Source: Levilinea saccharolytica (GTDB lineage Bacteria; Chloroflexota; Anaerolineae; Anaerolineales; Anaerolineaceae). Taken from it: a DNA stretch of 64,000 nucleotides. Under the pieces are notes generated by a model that worked only from the letters and a program-made list of their open reading frames with translations, searched no databases and was not told the origin of the DNA. The stretch lies in contig NZ_LGCM01000019.1 in assembly GCF_001306035.1 (NCBI RefSeq), forward strand, positions 120,212-184,211. Direction: 5' to 3'. The position numbers were made by a program, and so were the translations under genes. Of this stretch, positions 41,583-51,000 are shown piece after piece (position 1 is the first letter of the stretch; each line of letters opens with the position of its first letter).

Positions 41583-41620
41583 CCGCAGGCCGCTCGAAGA
41601 GGAGCGGCCTGCGGTTTTTT
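41583..41620 (+). terminator. Strong intrinsic terminator after the bactofilin-like gene
   Basis: CCGCAGGCCGCTC (41583-41595) and its inverse at 41602-41614 form a 13-bp stem with a 6-base loop, followed by six T. Confidence 0.88.
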
Positions 41621-41632
41621 AATTCTTGAGAT

Positions 41633-42901
41633 TTAAACCACCCAGGCGGCCAGGGGCACGAGCATTTCGGCGCGCGAGAGGCCGCCGTGCCGGCCCAGCA
41701 GGTGATTTTCGCGATTGGCCCACCACCAATAGGCCGCCCCGTGGGGCACGGCGATGCAATCACCCAGGCGGCTGTCGAGGGCCGGGTGGAAGGGCGGGGG
41801 CCCGAACAGGCCGCTCTGCAGGGCCTGGGCGGAGGGCAGCAGGGTGAACTGCCCCGGCCATTCGCGTTCCACCATGCGCCGGAAGGCGTCTTCACGCCCG
41901 GGGCGCAGGTGCAGCACGGGCAGGCGGCTTTCGCAGGTGGGCTGCAGGGTCAGGCAGTTCAGCAGCTCCGGCTGGCGGCGCAGGTCGTACTGCTCGTCTT
42001 TGGGGGTGGCGATCAGGCCGTGGTCGGCGCTGAGCAGGACGAGGGTCTCGCCGTGGGATGCTCGGCGCAGCTCGTTGAGGAAGCGCCAGAGCTGCAAACC
42101 GAACAGCTCAAATTCCAGGGCCACGCGCTCATCCTCAGGTCCGTACACGTGGCTCAATTCGTCCAGGGTGGACCAGTACAGGTAGGTGTAGCTGGGGGCG
42201 GGGGCTTGCAGGCGGCGCGGCAGGCTGACCCACAGGTCCGAGAGGGTGCGCACCGGCTGCGAGTGCACGTTGGGCTGGTGCATGGCCGACAGGCTGGAAT
42301 TGGCGATCGGGAGGGGCAAACTGGCGCTGACGGTCACCCCGTGGGCGGCCAGGTGCGTCCCCAGGGTGGGCACAGGCAGAAAATCTTCGGGGACGAAGCC
42401 GGAGCGGCGCAGCCCGCCCACATCCCCGCGGGCGTTGGCGGGGGCGTAGTTGATCATGTTGGCGATGGTTCCGTACTCTTTCAGCCACATTTCGTAGCCC
42501 GCCAGGCCGTGGCTGGCCGCCGGAACCCCCGTCCACAGGCTGGTGAGGGCGGTGGCGGTGGTGCTGGGCACCACGCTGGTGAGGGGCAGCAGCGTGCCGC
42601 CGCGCAGCAGGTCATCCCAGGGGCCGCTGGGGTTGTCATCCCAATAGCGGTGCAGCCAGTCCCAGCCCAGGCCGTCCAACACGAAGAGCAGCACCTGTTG
42701 GTAGGGCCCCCCCAGGGCCTGTTCCCAGGCGGGGTGCAGCGGCTGACCCAGCGGGTCCACCCCCAAACAGCGGCAGATGCTGGCGGGCAGATTGGCCAGC
42801 GAGGATCCGGCGTAATCCGGCACGACCAGTTCGGCGGGCAGGCTTAAACCGGCGGGGCGGTGGTTCAGCAGGTGGGCTAACAAGGGGTGTTCAGCGGGCA
42901 T
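41633..42901 (-). CDS. Alkaline phosphatase-superfamily (nucleotide pyrophosphatase/phosphodiesterase-like) protein
   Basis: A 422-residue protein of the type I phosphodiesterase/NPP group. The metal-binding Asp and nucleophile region are in LLFVLDGLGWDWL and VVPSTTATALTSLWTG (Thr nucleophile); further ligands are in STLDELSHVYG and LLSADHGLI. No signal peptide is seen, so the enzyme is likely cytoplasmic, or it leaves by another route. The substrate may be a nucleotide, phospholipid or sugar phosphodiester. A minus-strand TATAAT (42941-42936) lies 35 bases before the start, without a good -35. Confidence 0.8.
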   Translation of the reverse strand: MPAEHPLLAHLLNHRPAGLSLPAELVVPDYAGSSLANLPASICRCLGVDPLGQPLHPAWEQALGGPYQQVLLFVLDGLGWDWLHRYWDDNPSGPWDDLLRGGTLLPLTSVVPSTTATALTSLWTGVPAASHGLAGYEMWLKEYGTIANMINYAPANARGDVGGLRRSGFVPEDFLPVPTLGTHLAAHGVTVSASLPLPIANSSLSAMHQPNVHSQPVRTLSDLWVSLPRRLQAPAPSYTYLYWSTLDELSHVYGPEDERVALEFELFGLQLWRFLNELRRASHGETLVLLSADHGLIATPKDEQYDLRRQPELLNCLTLQPTCESRLPVLHLRPGREDAFRRMVEREWPGQFTLLPSAQALQSGLFGPPPFHPALDSRLGDCIAVPHGAAYWWWANRENHLLGRHGGLSRAEMLVPLAAWVV

Positions 42902-42954
42902 GGGTGCAGGCTCTCTCCGTGGTTAAGATAGCCCCATTATAGCCCCAGAATGGT

Positions 42955-42982
42955 TTGTTTCTGGGGAGCAGTTGGTTATAAT
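42955..42982 (+). promoter_or_regulatory. Candidate promoter of the lipoprotein gene
   Basis: TTGTTT (42955-42960), a 16-base spacer and a perfect TATAAT (42977-42982). It implies a leader of about 135 bases. It faces a TATAAT on the minus strand at 42936-42941. Confidence 0.5.
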
Positions 42983-43126
42983 GATTGCATTACAGGCTCT
43001 CTCAGCGGGGGATTTGGCTTGCTTTTTGGGCGGGGCGGCGCCCTGTTTACCGGCAGCGCGGATATTGGTGCAGAGTGGGGATGCGGTTGGCGAGTACGGT
43101 CAGGCATACCAGGCGAGGAGAGAGAC

Positions 43127-44263
43127 ATGAAGCGAACGGGACGGATTCTGTGGGCGGTGTTGGTGCTGGCGGCGGTCACGCTGGCGTGCAGCTTTGGGTC
43201 CAAGCCCAAAGAGGTGGAGGAGAATAACAGCGAAGCGGCTGAGGTGCAGTCCGGCGGGGGCGAGCTGGGCGAGGAATTCCGCAACGAGGCGGGCGGCTTT
43301 TCGCTGCGCAAGGCCCCCGGCTACAATTTTCAAGAGGCGATCGGCATCCTCAACATGACCGCGCCGGACGCCACCCCCGATGCTGGCCCAGGGCTGATGG
43401 TGGTGGGCGGGATGAACACCGAGGAGAGCACCAACGAGCAGCTGATGGAAAAGGTCAAGGCCGATTCGGGGGGCATGCAGGTGGGTAAGGCCCAAAAGAT
43501 CAAGGTGGACGGCCTGGAGGGGCTGAGCGCGGAGATCAGCGGGGAGTACAACGGTCAGACCATCGCCGGGCGCATGGTGGTGGTGATGGTGACGCCCTTG
43601 CAGCAGTTCACCATGCTGGGCATCGCTCCCAAAGATCGCTGGAAAGGCGAATTGGAGCCGATTTTTAAGGATGTGCTGGCTTCGGTGGAGTTTTTTGAGG
43701 CCAACCCGGAGGCGATGGGCGAGCTGGAAATTCCCGCCGAACCCGCCGCGCCGGAAGAACCCGCCGAACCCGCCCCCACCCGGCCGGCCGCCCAGGAACC
43801 CCGTGTGGATTCCTCCGGGCTGATGCGCCAGTGGGCCAGCTCGGCCAAGGCCAGCTCAGAATTTGGCAGCCCCGCCTGGAGCGCCATGCAGGCCGCGGGC
43901 GCGCCCGACACCGCCGAATGCGGCGACCAGACCACCGCCTGGGCTTCGATGGGCATGGATTCGGTGGAATGGCTGGAGGTGTATTACGATGTGCCGGTGT
44001 ACGCTACCGAGGTGATCATCCACCAGACCTACAACCCCTCCCAGGTGGTCAAGGTGGAGCTGATTGACACCAAAGGCCAGCGCAAGACCATTTTCACCGA
44101 AACCCCCGCGGCTTTGGATTTTTGCCCGGATGAGATGAGCCTCAGCCTGCGGAAGACGGAGTATCTGGTGAGCGGGGTGCGCATCACCGTGGATCAATCC
44201 GTGCTGGGCCTGGGCTGGAACGAGATTGACGCGGTGGAGCTGGCGGGCTACCCCGGCCGCTGA
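43127..44263 (+). CDS. Lipoprotein with C-terminal carbohydrate-binding-like domain
   Basis: A 378-residue protein with a lipoprotein signal (VLVLAAVTLAC, C21). Residues 40-210 form an alpha/beta domain of the kind seen in PsbP/DUF1795-type secreted proteins (EFRNEAGGFSLRKAPGYNF, GLEGLSAEISGEYNGQTIAG). After a Pro/Glu linker (~212-240) comes a beta-sandwich with discoidin/F5-F8 type C features (SAKASSEFGSPAWSAMQAAG, DSVEWLEVYYDVPVYATEV). It is probably a surface-anchored binding protein. GCGAGGAGAG lies just before ATG 43127; the upstream in-frame extension is not used. Confidence 0.75.
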   Translation: MKRTGRILWAVLVLAAVTLACSFGSKPKEVEENNSEAAEVQSGGGELGEEFRNEAGGFSLRKAPGYNFQEAIGILNMTAPDATPDAGPGLMVVGGMNTEESTNEQLMEKVKADSGGMQVGKAQKIKVDGLEGLSAEISGEYNGQTIAGRMVVVMVTPLQQFTMLGIAPKDRWKGELEPIFKDVLASVEFFEANPEAMGELEIPAEPAAPEEPAEPAPTRPAAQEPRVDSSGLMRQWASSAKASSEFGSPAWSAMQAAGAPDTAECGDQTTAWASMGMDSVEWLEVYYDVPVYATEVIIHQTYNPSQVVKVELIDTKGQRKTIFTETPAALDFCPDEMSLSLRKTEYLVSGVRITVDQSVLGLGWNEIDAVELAGYPGR

Positions 44264-44292
44264 GCCGCCGCTGCGAAAATTCAATCCATCGA

Positions 44293-44327
44293 GGCCGCGC
44301 GGTTTTTCTCGTCCGCGCGGCCATTTT
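44293..44327 (+). terminator. Intrinsic terminator after the lipoprotein gene
   Basis: GGCCGCGCGG (44293-44302) and CCGCGCGGCC (44313-44322) form a perfect stem, followed by a short T run. Confidence 0.7.
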
Positions 44328-44328
44328 A

Positions 44329-44356
44329 TTGGCACACGCCGAGAACCTGCTATAAT
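44329..44356 (+). promoter_or_regulatory. Promoter of the phosphoribosyltransferase gene
   Basis: TTGGCA (44329-44334), a 16-base spacer and TATAAT (44351-44356), 80 bases before ATG 44437. It overlaps the end of the preceding terminator. Confidence 0.6.
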
Positions 44357-44436
44357 TAATCTTCGAGGGGGGGCTTATTGGATCAAAAGTTGGCAGCGGA
44401 TGACTGGGCGCTGGAGATTAAGGAAGGACGGCGGAC

Positions 44437-44955
44437 ATGCGGCGAGAAGTACTGACCTGGAACGATGTGGACGGTTTGATTGACCATCTGGTCCCGCAAA
44501 TTGACGGCGAATTTGACGCGATGATCATCATCACCCGCGGCGGGGTCATTCCAGGCGGGCTGCTGGCCGAGGCGCTGAACATCTCTTCGCTGCTCACCGC
44601 GGCGGTAGATTTCCCCTTCGAGATGGAATCCGAAAAGCAAATGGACAAGGCGCGCTTCATGGCCTGGCCGAAGTTTATCCAGTTTCCCGATGAAAGCCTG
44701 CTGCGCGGACGGCGCCTGTTGGTAGTGGACGATGTGTGGGGCTCCGGGCGCACCATCACCGCGGTGAAAAACCGCGTGTCCAGCGCGGGTGGGGTTCCCA
44801 AAACCTGCGTGCTGCACTTTAACCCCTACCGCAACCTGTTTGGCACGGCCCGCCCCGATTATTTCGCCGCCATCACCGACGCGCATGTGGTCTACCCGTG
44901 GGAGATTCACCGCGGGCAGGAAGGCGTGCTCTTAGGGGATTGGGATCAAAAGTAG
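44437..44955 (+). CDS. Phosphoribosyltransferase-family protein
   Basis: A 172-residue type I PRTase. The PRPP loop is LLVVDDVWGSGRTITAV and the early loop is IIITRGGVIPGGLLAEAL. The arrangement resembles xanthine/guanine-type and Gpt/ComF-like bacterial enzymes with a short hood; the base cannot be named. AAGGAAGGA precedes ATG 44437 by about eight bases. It is monocistronic, converging on the membrane protein gene at 44959 with three bases between stops. Confidence 0.82.
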   Translation: MRREVLTWNDVDGLIDHLVPQIDGEFDAMIIITRGGVIPGGLLAEALNISSLLTAAVDFPFEMESEKQMDKARFMAWPKFIQFPDESLLRGRRLLVVDDVWGSGRTITAVKNRVSSAGGVPKTCVLHFNPYRNLFGTARPDYFAAITDAHVVYPWEIHRGQEGVLLGDWDQK

Positions 44956-44958
44956 GGC

Positions 44959-45465
44959 TTAAGAGTGCTTCTTGGGGGGGTAAGGGATGAGCAGCAAAAA
45001 GCCCAGGGCGATGATCATCTCGCCAAAGATCACCCCGCGCGCCTGCCAGCCGCCGAAGAAGGGCACGCCGGGCAGCGGGTGCGAGCCAAAACCAAACACA
45101 TCCGCCATACCCGCGAACACGGCGATGACGTAGCCGGTGCTCACCAGACGCACGCCAAAATCCACCGAGATGCTGGGGGCGCGGTTGCGCCACAGGGCCA
45201 TCAGGCTGGTGTAGCCGCCTAGGCACATCAGCGCCAGGCCCACCAGGAACACGGCGATCTGCACAAAGCCGATCACCGGGCTGCGGTCGAACCCAAAAAT
45301 GCCGGGGCTGGCGCCCACCAGGAAGATAAAGAATCCCACCAGGGTAACGGTCAAACCAAACTGCACCCGCCGCCGGGAATAGGTCAGCGGGCCGGTGTCA
45401 TCGGGGTGCGGTGTTTGCGCAGGGACGGGGGTATCAGACGGGGGCGTTTGGGCCGGGTCGCTCAT
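44959..45465 (-). CDS. Four-helix membrane protein of unknown function
   Basis: A 168-residue protein: a Pro/Thr-rich N-terminal cytoplasmic tail (1-30) followed by four hydrophobic helices (about 36-56, 64-86, 104-124 and 142-160). No conserved catalytic residues are seen. It follows the M19 dipeptidase gene by two bases and is probably cotranscribed with it. I recognise no family. Confidence 0.65.
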   Translation of the reverse strand: MSDPAQTPPSDTPVPAQTPHPDDTGPLTYSRRRVQFGLTVTLVGFFIFLVGASPGIFGFDRSPVIGFVQIAVFLVGLALMCLGGYTSLMALWRNRAPSISVDFGVRLVSTGYVIAVFAGMADVFGFGSHPLPGVPFFGGWQARGVIFGEMIIALGFLLLIPYPPKKHS

Positions 45466-45467
45466 CG

Positions 45468-46565
45468 CTAGGGCAAACTCCGTTCCAGAATGCGCCGCCA
45501 GTTGCCGCTGAAAATGGCGGCAATATCGCTTTCAGAATAGCCGCGCTTGCGCAAATTGTCGCCCAGCAGGGGCAGGTCGGCGATGGTATTCAGTTCCTGC
45601 GGAATGGCCGGGAAGCCGAATCCGCCGTCAAAGTCGGAGCCGATGCCCACGTGCTGCGTGTTTCCGACCATCTGGCAGATGTGGTCAATGTGGGCGGCCA
45701 GGGTATCCAGCGTCACCAGAGAGCGGTCGTCGCCCGGCTTCCAACCCGGCAGCAGGAAGCCGTTGAAAGGCATCACGCCGATCACGGCGCCGCGCTCCAG
45801 CAGGGCGCGGAGGGTTTCATCCGTCAGGTGGCGCTCGCCGGTGCCTTCGCGCAGCAGGGCGCGGGCGTTGGCGTGGCTGCAAATGACCGTGCCGGGGTAG
45901 CGGTCAACGGCCTGCAGGGCCGATTTGGCGTTCATGTGGGCCACATCCAGGGTGAAGTTCAGCGCGGCCATCACGTCCAGCAGTTCATAGCCCTCGGCGG
46001 TAAAGCTGCCCTGGGGTTCGTAGCTGCCGCCGCAGAAGCGCATGCCCGACCAGACCGGCCCCAACAGGTGCAGGCCCAGCTCGGCATATTCTTCCAGGGT
46101 GCGCGGGTGAGGCAGACCTTCGGCTCCTTCCAGCGACATCACCAGCCCCACCGGGTGCGAGACGGTCTCGCTGGCGGGGGCGGCCTCCCATTCGGCCAAA
46201 TGGGCCTGCAGGGCGGCGCGGCTGGTGAGCAGGCGGAACTGGTCGGGGTTCTCGTCGCTCAGGCGGCGGTAGAAGTCCATCTGCTTGCGGTACAGGCGGT
46301 CGGCCTGCTGGGTGGTGGCGTAGGCTTCCGTATCCCAGGTGTGATCCCCCACGTACTTTTGGGGCATGATGAACAGGGTGGCGACGATGACGGCCACCTG
46401 TGCGCGCTGATATTCGGGCCAGCCCAGGGTGGTTTCCTGGGTGATCTGAACGGTGGGGGAACCGGCCTCCAGACGCCGGGTTTCGGCGGTGGAACGGCGG
46501 TAATCGCGGTTGAACGTCAAGGCGTTGTACGCCAGGTCCTGGTGGCTGTCAATGATCAGGGTCAT
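45468..46565 (-). CDS. Membrane-dipeptidase family (M19) peptidase
   Basis: A 365-residue zinc dipeptidase. M19 ligands: the HxD-type DSHQDLAYN near the N terminus, the bridging Glu in MSLEGAEGL, His in ICSHANARALL and the final IGSDFDGGFG. M19 enzymes cleave dipeptides, including those with a C-terminal D-residue. The chosen start, MTLIIDSHQD at 46565, is ten codons shorter than the longest frame, which would overlap the rpsA terminator. No signal peptide is visible, so it is cytoplasmic. It could feed on products of the M42 enzymes and D-aminoacylase. Confidence 0.88.
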   Translation of the reverse strand: MTLIIDSHQDLAYNALTFNRDYRRSTAETRRLEAGSPTVQITQETTLGWPEYQRAQVAVIVATLFIMPQKYVGDHTWDTEAYATTQQADRLYRKQMDFYRRLSDENPDQFRLLTSRAALQAHLAEWEAAPASETVSHPVGLVMSLEGAEGLPHPRTLEEYAELGLHLLGPVWSGMRFCGGSYEPQGSFTAEGYELLDVMAALNFTLDVAHMNAKSALQAVDRYPGTVICSHANARALLREGTGERHLTDETLRALLERGAVIGVMPFNGFLLPGWKPGDDRSLVTLDTLAAHIDHICQMVGNTQHVGIGSDFDGGFGFPAIPQELNTIADLPLLGDNLRKRGYSESDIAAIFSGNWRRILERSLP

Positions 46566-46582
46566 GGGTTGGAAGTCCTGAG

Positions 46583-46613
46583 AAAAAGAGCGCACCGCGG
46601 CTGCGGTGCGCTC
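46583..46613 (-). terminator. Intrinsic terminator after rpsA (minus strand)
   Basis: GAGCGCACCGC (46588-46598) and its inverse at 46603-46613 with a 4-base loop; on the minus strand it is followed by five T. Confidence 0.85.
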
Positions 46614-46630
46614 GGTCTTGCTTGGGGTGA

Positions 46631-47860
46631 TTACTCTGCAGCCGGTTGCGAGTCGTCGGAGCTGGTGAGGCCCTCGTCTTCGAGGAGGGTCTGCCAGTCC
46701 ATGTCGGCGTAGGCCATCGAGTCGACCCGCCGCAGGCTGAGGCCGATGCGGTGGTTTTCGGGATCCACTTTGATCACGCGCAGGGTGACGGTATCCCCTT
46801 CTTTCAGAACTTCCTTGGGGTGCTCAATGCGCTTCTCGCTGATTTCGGAGATGTGGATCAGGCCTTCCAGATCCTCTTCCAGGCGGGCGAAGGCGCCGAA
46901 CTTGGTCAGGCGGGTGATCTTGCCTTCAACCAACTGGCCGGGCTGGTACTTGGTGGTGCGCTGCATCCACGGGTCGGAGAGCAGTTGGCGGATGGACAGG
47001 CCGATGCGCTTCTTCTCGCGGTCGATGCTGATGACCTTGACTTTGACTTCCTGACCGACTTCCAAAACTTCGCTGGGGTGGGCAATGCGGTCCCAGGAGA
47101 TTTCGGAGAGGTGCACCAGGCCGTCGGCGCCGCTGATGTTGACAAAGGCACCAAATTCGGCCAGGCTGGTGACGCGGCCGGTGCGGATTTCGCCTTCCTT
47201 CAGCTCGTCAATTACGCGTTCCTTGAGGGATTCGCGGGTCTCGTTGCTGGCGGCGCGTTCCGAAAGGATCAGGCGGCGGCGTTCGCGGTCCACTTCGATG
47301 ACCACCACGTCGATCTCCTGCCCTACCATCTCGCTCCACTTCTGGTCGGGGGTATCGCCCGACACGCTGGCGCGGCGGGAGAGGCTGATTTGGGAGGCGG
47401 GCACAAAACCGCGCAGGCCGCCCAGGGGCACGATCAAACCGCCCTTGTTGTAGCCGATGATGGAGCTGTGGTGCGATCCCTTGGAGGCCATCAAATCTTC
47501 TGCTTCTTGCCAGCCGACTTCTTCGCGGGCACGCACGTATGACAGCACAAGATTCCCATTTTGATCTTCAGGGTTGAGGACGAAAACCGGAATTTCCTGG
47601 CCAACCTGAAGCTCTTTCAGTTCTTCCTGGGGGATCATATCGAATTCACGGCCGGTGATGATGCCTTCCGATTTCGTGCCCACGCTGACCAGAATCTGGC
47701 CGGGGCTGATGGAAGCCAATACACCTTTGCGAATTTCACCCTGACGGGGGAAATCGATTCCCAGGCCTTCCTGTTCGAGCAGGGAAGCCATGTTGGTATG
47801 TTCGCTGTTCTCGTTCTCGGGCGTCATCCCCTGCTCGAGTTGGGCGTCATTTTGATTCAT
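46631..47860 (-). CDS. rpsA: Ribosomal protein S1
   Basis: A 409-residue protein with four S1 RNA-binding domains (about 41-110, 125-202, 219-290 and 305-378). The third and fourth carry the clearest pattern (GRVTSLAEFGAFVNI...HLSEISWDRI and GKITRLTKFGAFARLEED). E. coli S1 has six domains; the four-domain form is common in other phyla. Acidic Asn/Glu-rich tails flank the repeats. It mediates mRNA binding and initiation. It has a promoter with perfect -10 and its own terminator. Confidence 0.93.
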   Translation of the reverse strand: MNQNDAQLEQGMTPENENSEHTNMASLLEQEGLGIDFPRQGEIRKGVLASISPGQILVSVGTKSEGIITGREFDMIPQEELKELQVGQEIPVFVLNPEDQNGNLVLSYVRAREEVGWQEAEDLMASKGSHHSSIIGYNKGGLIVPLGGLRGFVPASQISLSRRASVSGDTPDQKWSEMVGQEIDVVVIEVDRERRRLILSERAASNETRESLKERVIDELKEGEIRTGRVTSLAEFGAFVNISGADGLVHLSEISWDRIAHPSEVLEVGQEVKVKVISIDREKKRIGLSIRQLLSDPWMQRTTKYQPGQLVEGKITRLTKFGAFARLEEDLEGLIHISEISEKRIEHPKEVLKEGDTVTLRVIKVDPENHRIGLSLRRVDSMAYADMDWQTLLEDEGLTSSDDSQPAAE

Positions 47861-47896
47861 ACGAATTGTACTCCGCTTAGAAATAGATTAAGCCTT

Positions 47897-47925
47897 ATTA
47901 TAAAGGGGATTAACGTTCTTGGCAA
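47897..47925 (-). promoter_or_regulatory. Promoter of rpsA
   Basis: On the minus strand TTGCCA (47925-47920), a 17-base spacer and TATAAT (47902-47897), 36 bases before the start codon. Confidence 0.75.
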
Positions 47926-47953
47926 CCCTGATGATTTTGTCAAGGGTTTATCG

Positions 47954-47993
47954 AAAACTCAGGTCAGCCGTTTTTGAGGGGGCTGACCTGAGT
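47954..47993 (-). terminator. Intrinsic terminator after secA (minus strand)
   Basis: ACTCAGGTCAGCC (47957-47969) and its perfect inverse at 47981-47993 with an 11-base loop; on the minus strand a short T run follows. Confidence 0.8.
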
Positions 47994-48018
47994 CTATCTT
48001 CACAGCGCATGGGGTGGA

Positions 48019-51000
48019 TTAGTGCCGTTTGCGTTTCTTTTTCTTGGCGGCTTCGTCCGCTTCGGGCGCGCTGGGGGCGTTTTCTTCGGGCGCAGGCTCA
48101 TCTTCCAGGGCCACGCGTGCCTCGCGGCGCATGCGGAAGGTGAACAGGCGGCTGATCACGCCCATGCGCACATCCCCCAGCAAAGCCTGGAACATTTCGC
48201 TGGCGCGGCTCTTGTACTGCACCAGCGGGTCGCGCTGGGCATAGGCTTCCAGCCCAATGGAGACGCGCAGCGCCTCGACGCGGGTGAGGTAGTCCACCCA
48301 TTGATCTGAGATGACGCGCAGCAGCAGCTCGCGGTTGACCTCGTTCTGCATGCCCTTGCCGAGGGTTTGGATGACCAGGTCGCGGTCGCCTTCGCCGAAG
48401 GTTTCCACCGGCTGAGCCGCCAGGGCCTCGTAGCGTTCGTCTCCCAATGCCTCGCGCAGCAGCCCGCGGTAGCGTTCATCCAACTGCTGCAAACTGGCCT
48501 GATTCTGCACCAGATGTGTCCATGCGCTCATGCCGCGCATCCACTGCAGGATTTCAAGACCTTTTTCCAGGTGCGCCAGCACATCTTCGGTGACCTCTTT
48601 GGGATCGGCGTCCTGCAGCAGGCGGGCGGAAAGATGCACATAGTTCAGGCGGTTAAAGCGCTGGGTGGTGCGGCGGTGGGTGCGCGCGTCAAACCCCTGG
48701 CGCTGTCCCTGGGCGGTGTAGAGCAGCAGATCCTGCCACTGCGCATCGTTTTCCAAATCTAAGGTCAGACGGCTGAGCAGCGCATCCAGGTCGCGGGCGA
48801 TCTGTCCGTTGGGCCCCAGCAGGCGTTCGCGGCGGCGGGTGAAGACATCTTCCACGGCTTGCAGCACCTGATTGGCGATTTGATCCCAGGTCTGGCCCTG
48901 GAACTGGGTCGGGCGGAAGCCCAGGCTTTCTTCCAGGCGGCGTTCCAGTGCCCCCACCAGGCGGGTGATGCCAAAGGCTACCAGGCTGTCTTCTACCTGC
49001 TGGCGGATCAGGTCCTGAACGGCGCGCTCGCCGTTGGCCAGTCCGCGCAGCTGTTCGTTGTTCAGGCGCAGGGGGATGCGCGCCAGCTCACTGGCCTCCT
49101 GAAGCAGTTCCTGGGGACGGCGCTGGGGCATTTCGTCCTCATCTGCGTTTTCCAGGCTGCTGAAGAAGTTATCCAGAGCTTCCATGCGTTCATCGCGTTG
49201 GTTTTCCAGGGCCTCGCGGGTGCGCTCCAACACGCTTTGCGCCGCGCGGGTCTGGTGTTCCTCTTCGGCCTCCAGGGCGCGCCCGGCGACGGCAATCAGG
49301 GCCTCGCGGGCGGCAGCCGGGGTCAGGTTATCTTTGCTCAGCGGGCGGCGGGCGTCATCCAGCAGCAGGCGCAGGGCGTAGGAGGGGTAGCTGACCGCGT
49401 CCAGGCTGAAGGGCGGCTGGATCTCGTCCAGGAAGGCCAGCAGCTTCCAGGGGCCTTCTTCGTCTTTCAGCGCCTGGGGGATACGTCCCTGAAGTTCGGT
49501 GCGCAGCATGTCCAAAATGTCTTCGCTCAGGTCGGCCTTGGTGAACACGCGGTCGCGCTGGGCGTAAATGCGCTTGCGCTGGGTGTTGAGCACATCGTCG
49601 TATTCCAGCAGGTGCTTGCGCACGTCAAAATTGGCGCCTTCCACCCGCTCCTGCGATTGTTCCACGATGCGGCCCAGCAAACCCATCTCGATGGGCATAT
49701 TCTCATCGGAGAACATGCGCTTCCACAGGGCTTCCACCTGCTGACCGCCGAACAGGCGCATGAGGTCATCTTCCAGCGAGAGGTAGAAGCGCGAAGAGCC
49801 GGGGTCGCCCTGACGGGCGGCGCGCCCGCGCAGCTGGTTGTCAATGCGGCGGGATTCGTGCCGTTCCGAGCCGATGACGTGCAGGCCGCCCAACTGGCGC
49901 ACTTTTTCCATATTGTCCATGTGCACCAGGAACTGCTGGACGGCTTCCTCATAGATGCCGTACTCTTCGGGGGGCATGTTTTGCAGCAGGGCGCGGCGCT
50001 GGGCGTTGGTCAAATTATAGGGGTCGGCGTCGCCGCGAGTCAGCACACGGTTGACGTCCCGCAGAATTTCTTCGGGCAGCTCGCCGCCTAGCTTGATATC
50101 CACACCGCGGCCGGCCATGTTGGTGGCGATGGTGACGGCCCCAAACGCGCCCGCGCGGGCGATGATGATGGATTCCTCATCGTGCTTGCGCGCGTTGAGT
50201 ACCTGGTGGGGGATGCCGGCTTGCAGGGCCTTGAGCAGGCGCTCGGAATCGGCGCCGCCCAGGTTGAGAATTTCCGTCAGCCGCTGGAAATTCTCAGGGT
50301 CTTCGGGGTTCAGGGTGATTTCCAGGCTGCGGGCCACCGGCCGCAGATCGCCCACGGCCAGCGCGTCCAGCTTGCCGTTCAGCGGCTGAAGCTCCGGCAC
50401 CGGGCGGGAGATCATGTCGGTTTTGTTCTTGTCCATCCAGGCCTGGCGGATGAGCAGCACCTGGGCCAGGCGGCGGATCATCTCGGCGGAAAGGCGTTCG
50501 CTGAGGCGTTCAGAATGTTCTACCGAGGTGGTGCCCACCAACTGCGGGCGGCCCCACACGTAATAGGTCAGCACCTCTTGCGTAATGGCGCGCAGCTTGC
50601 CTTCCTCGGTGCGGTAAACCACATCGGGGTAATCCTTGCGCCGCCAGAAAAGGGGCTTTTTGCTTTCGTCTTCCGTACGGGCGTAATAGGTGTAGCGGTA
50701 GTTTTGCTCGTCCTTGGCTTCCACCGCCACCAGGGTGGGTTTGGCCGTCATGGTCTGGTAATCCAGGTTGGTGGGGATGGGCAGGACTTCCAGCTTGTAG
50801 ATCTTGGCGAATTCTTCCGCTTCGGTGAGGGCCGTACCGGTCATACCGGCCAGCTTGTCGTACATGCGGAAGTAGTTCTGCAGGGTGATGGTGGCGTAGG
50901 TGACGTTTTCCGGCTCCACCTTGACACCCTCTTTGGCCTCCACGGCCTGGTGCAGCCCTTCGGACCAGCGTCGCCCCGGCATGAGACGGCCGGTGAATTC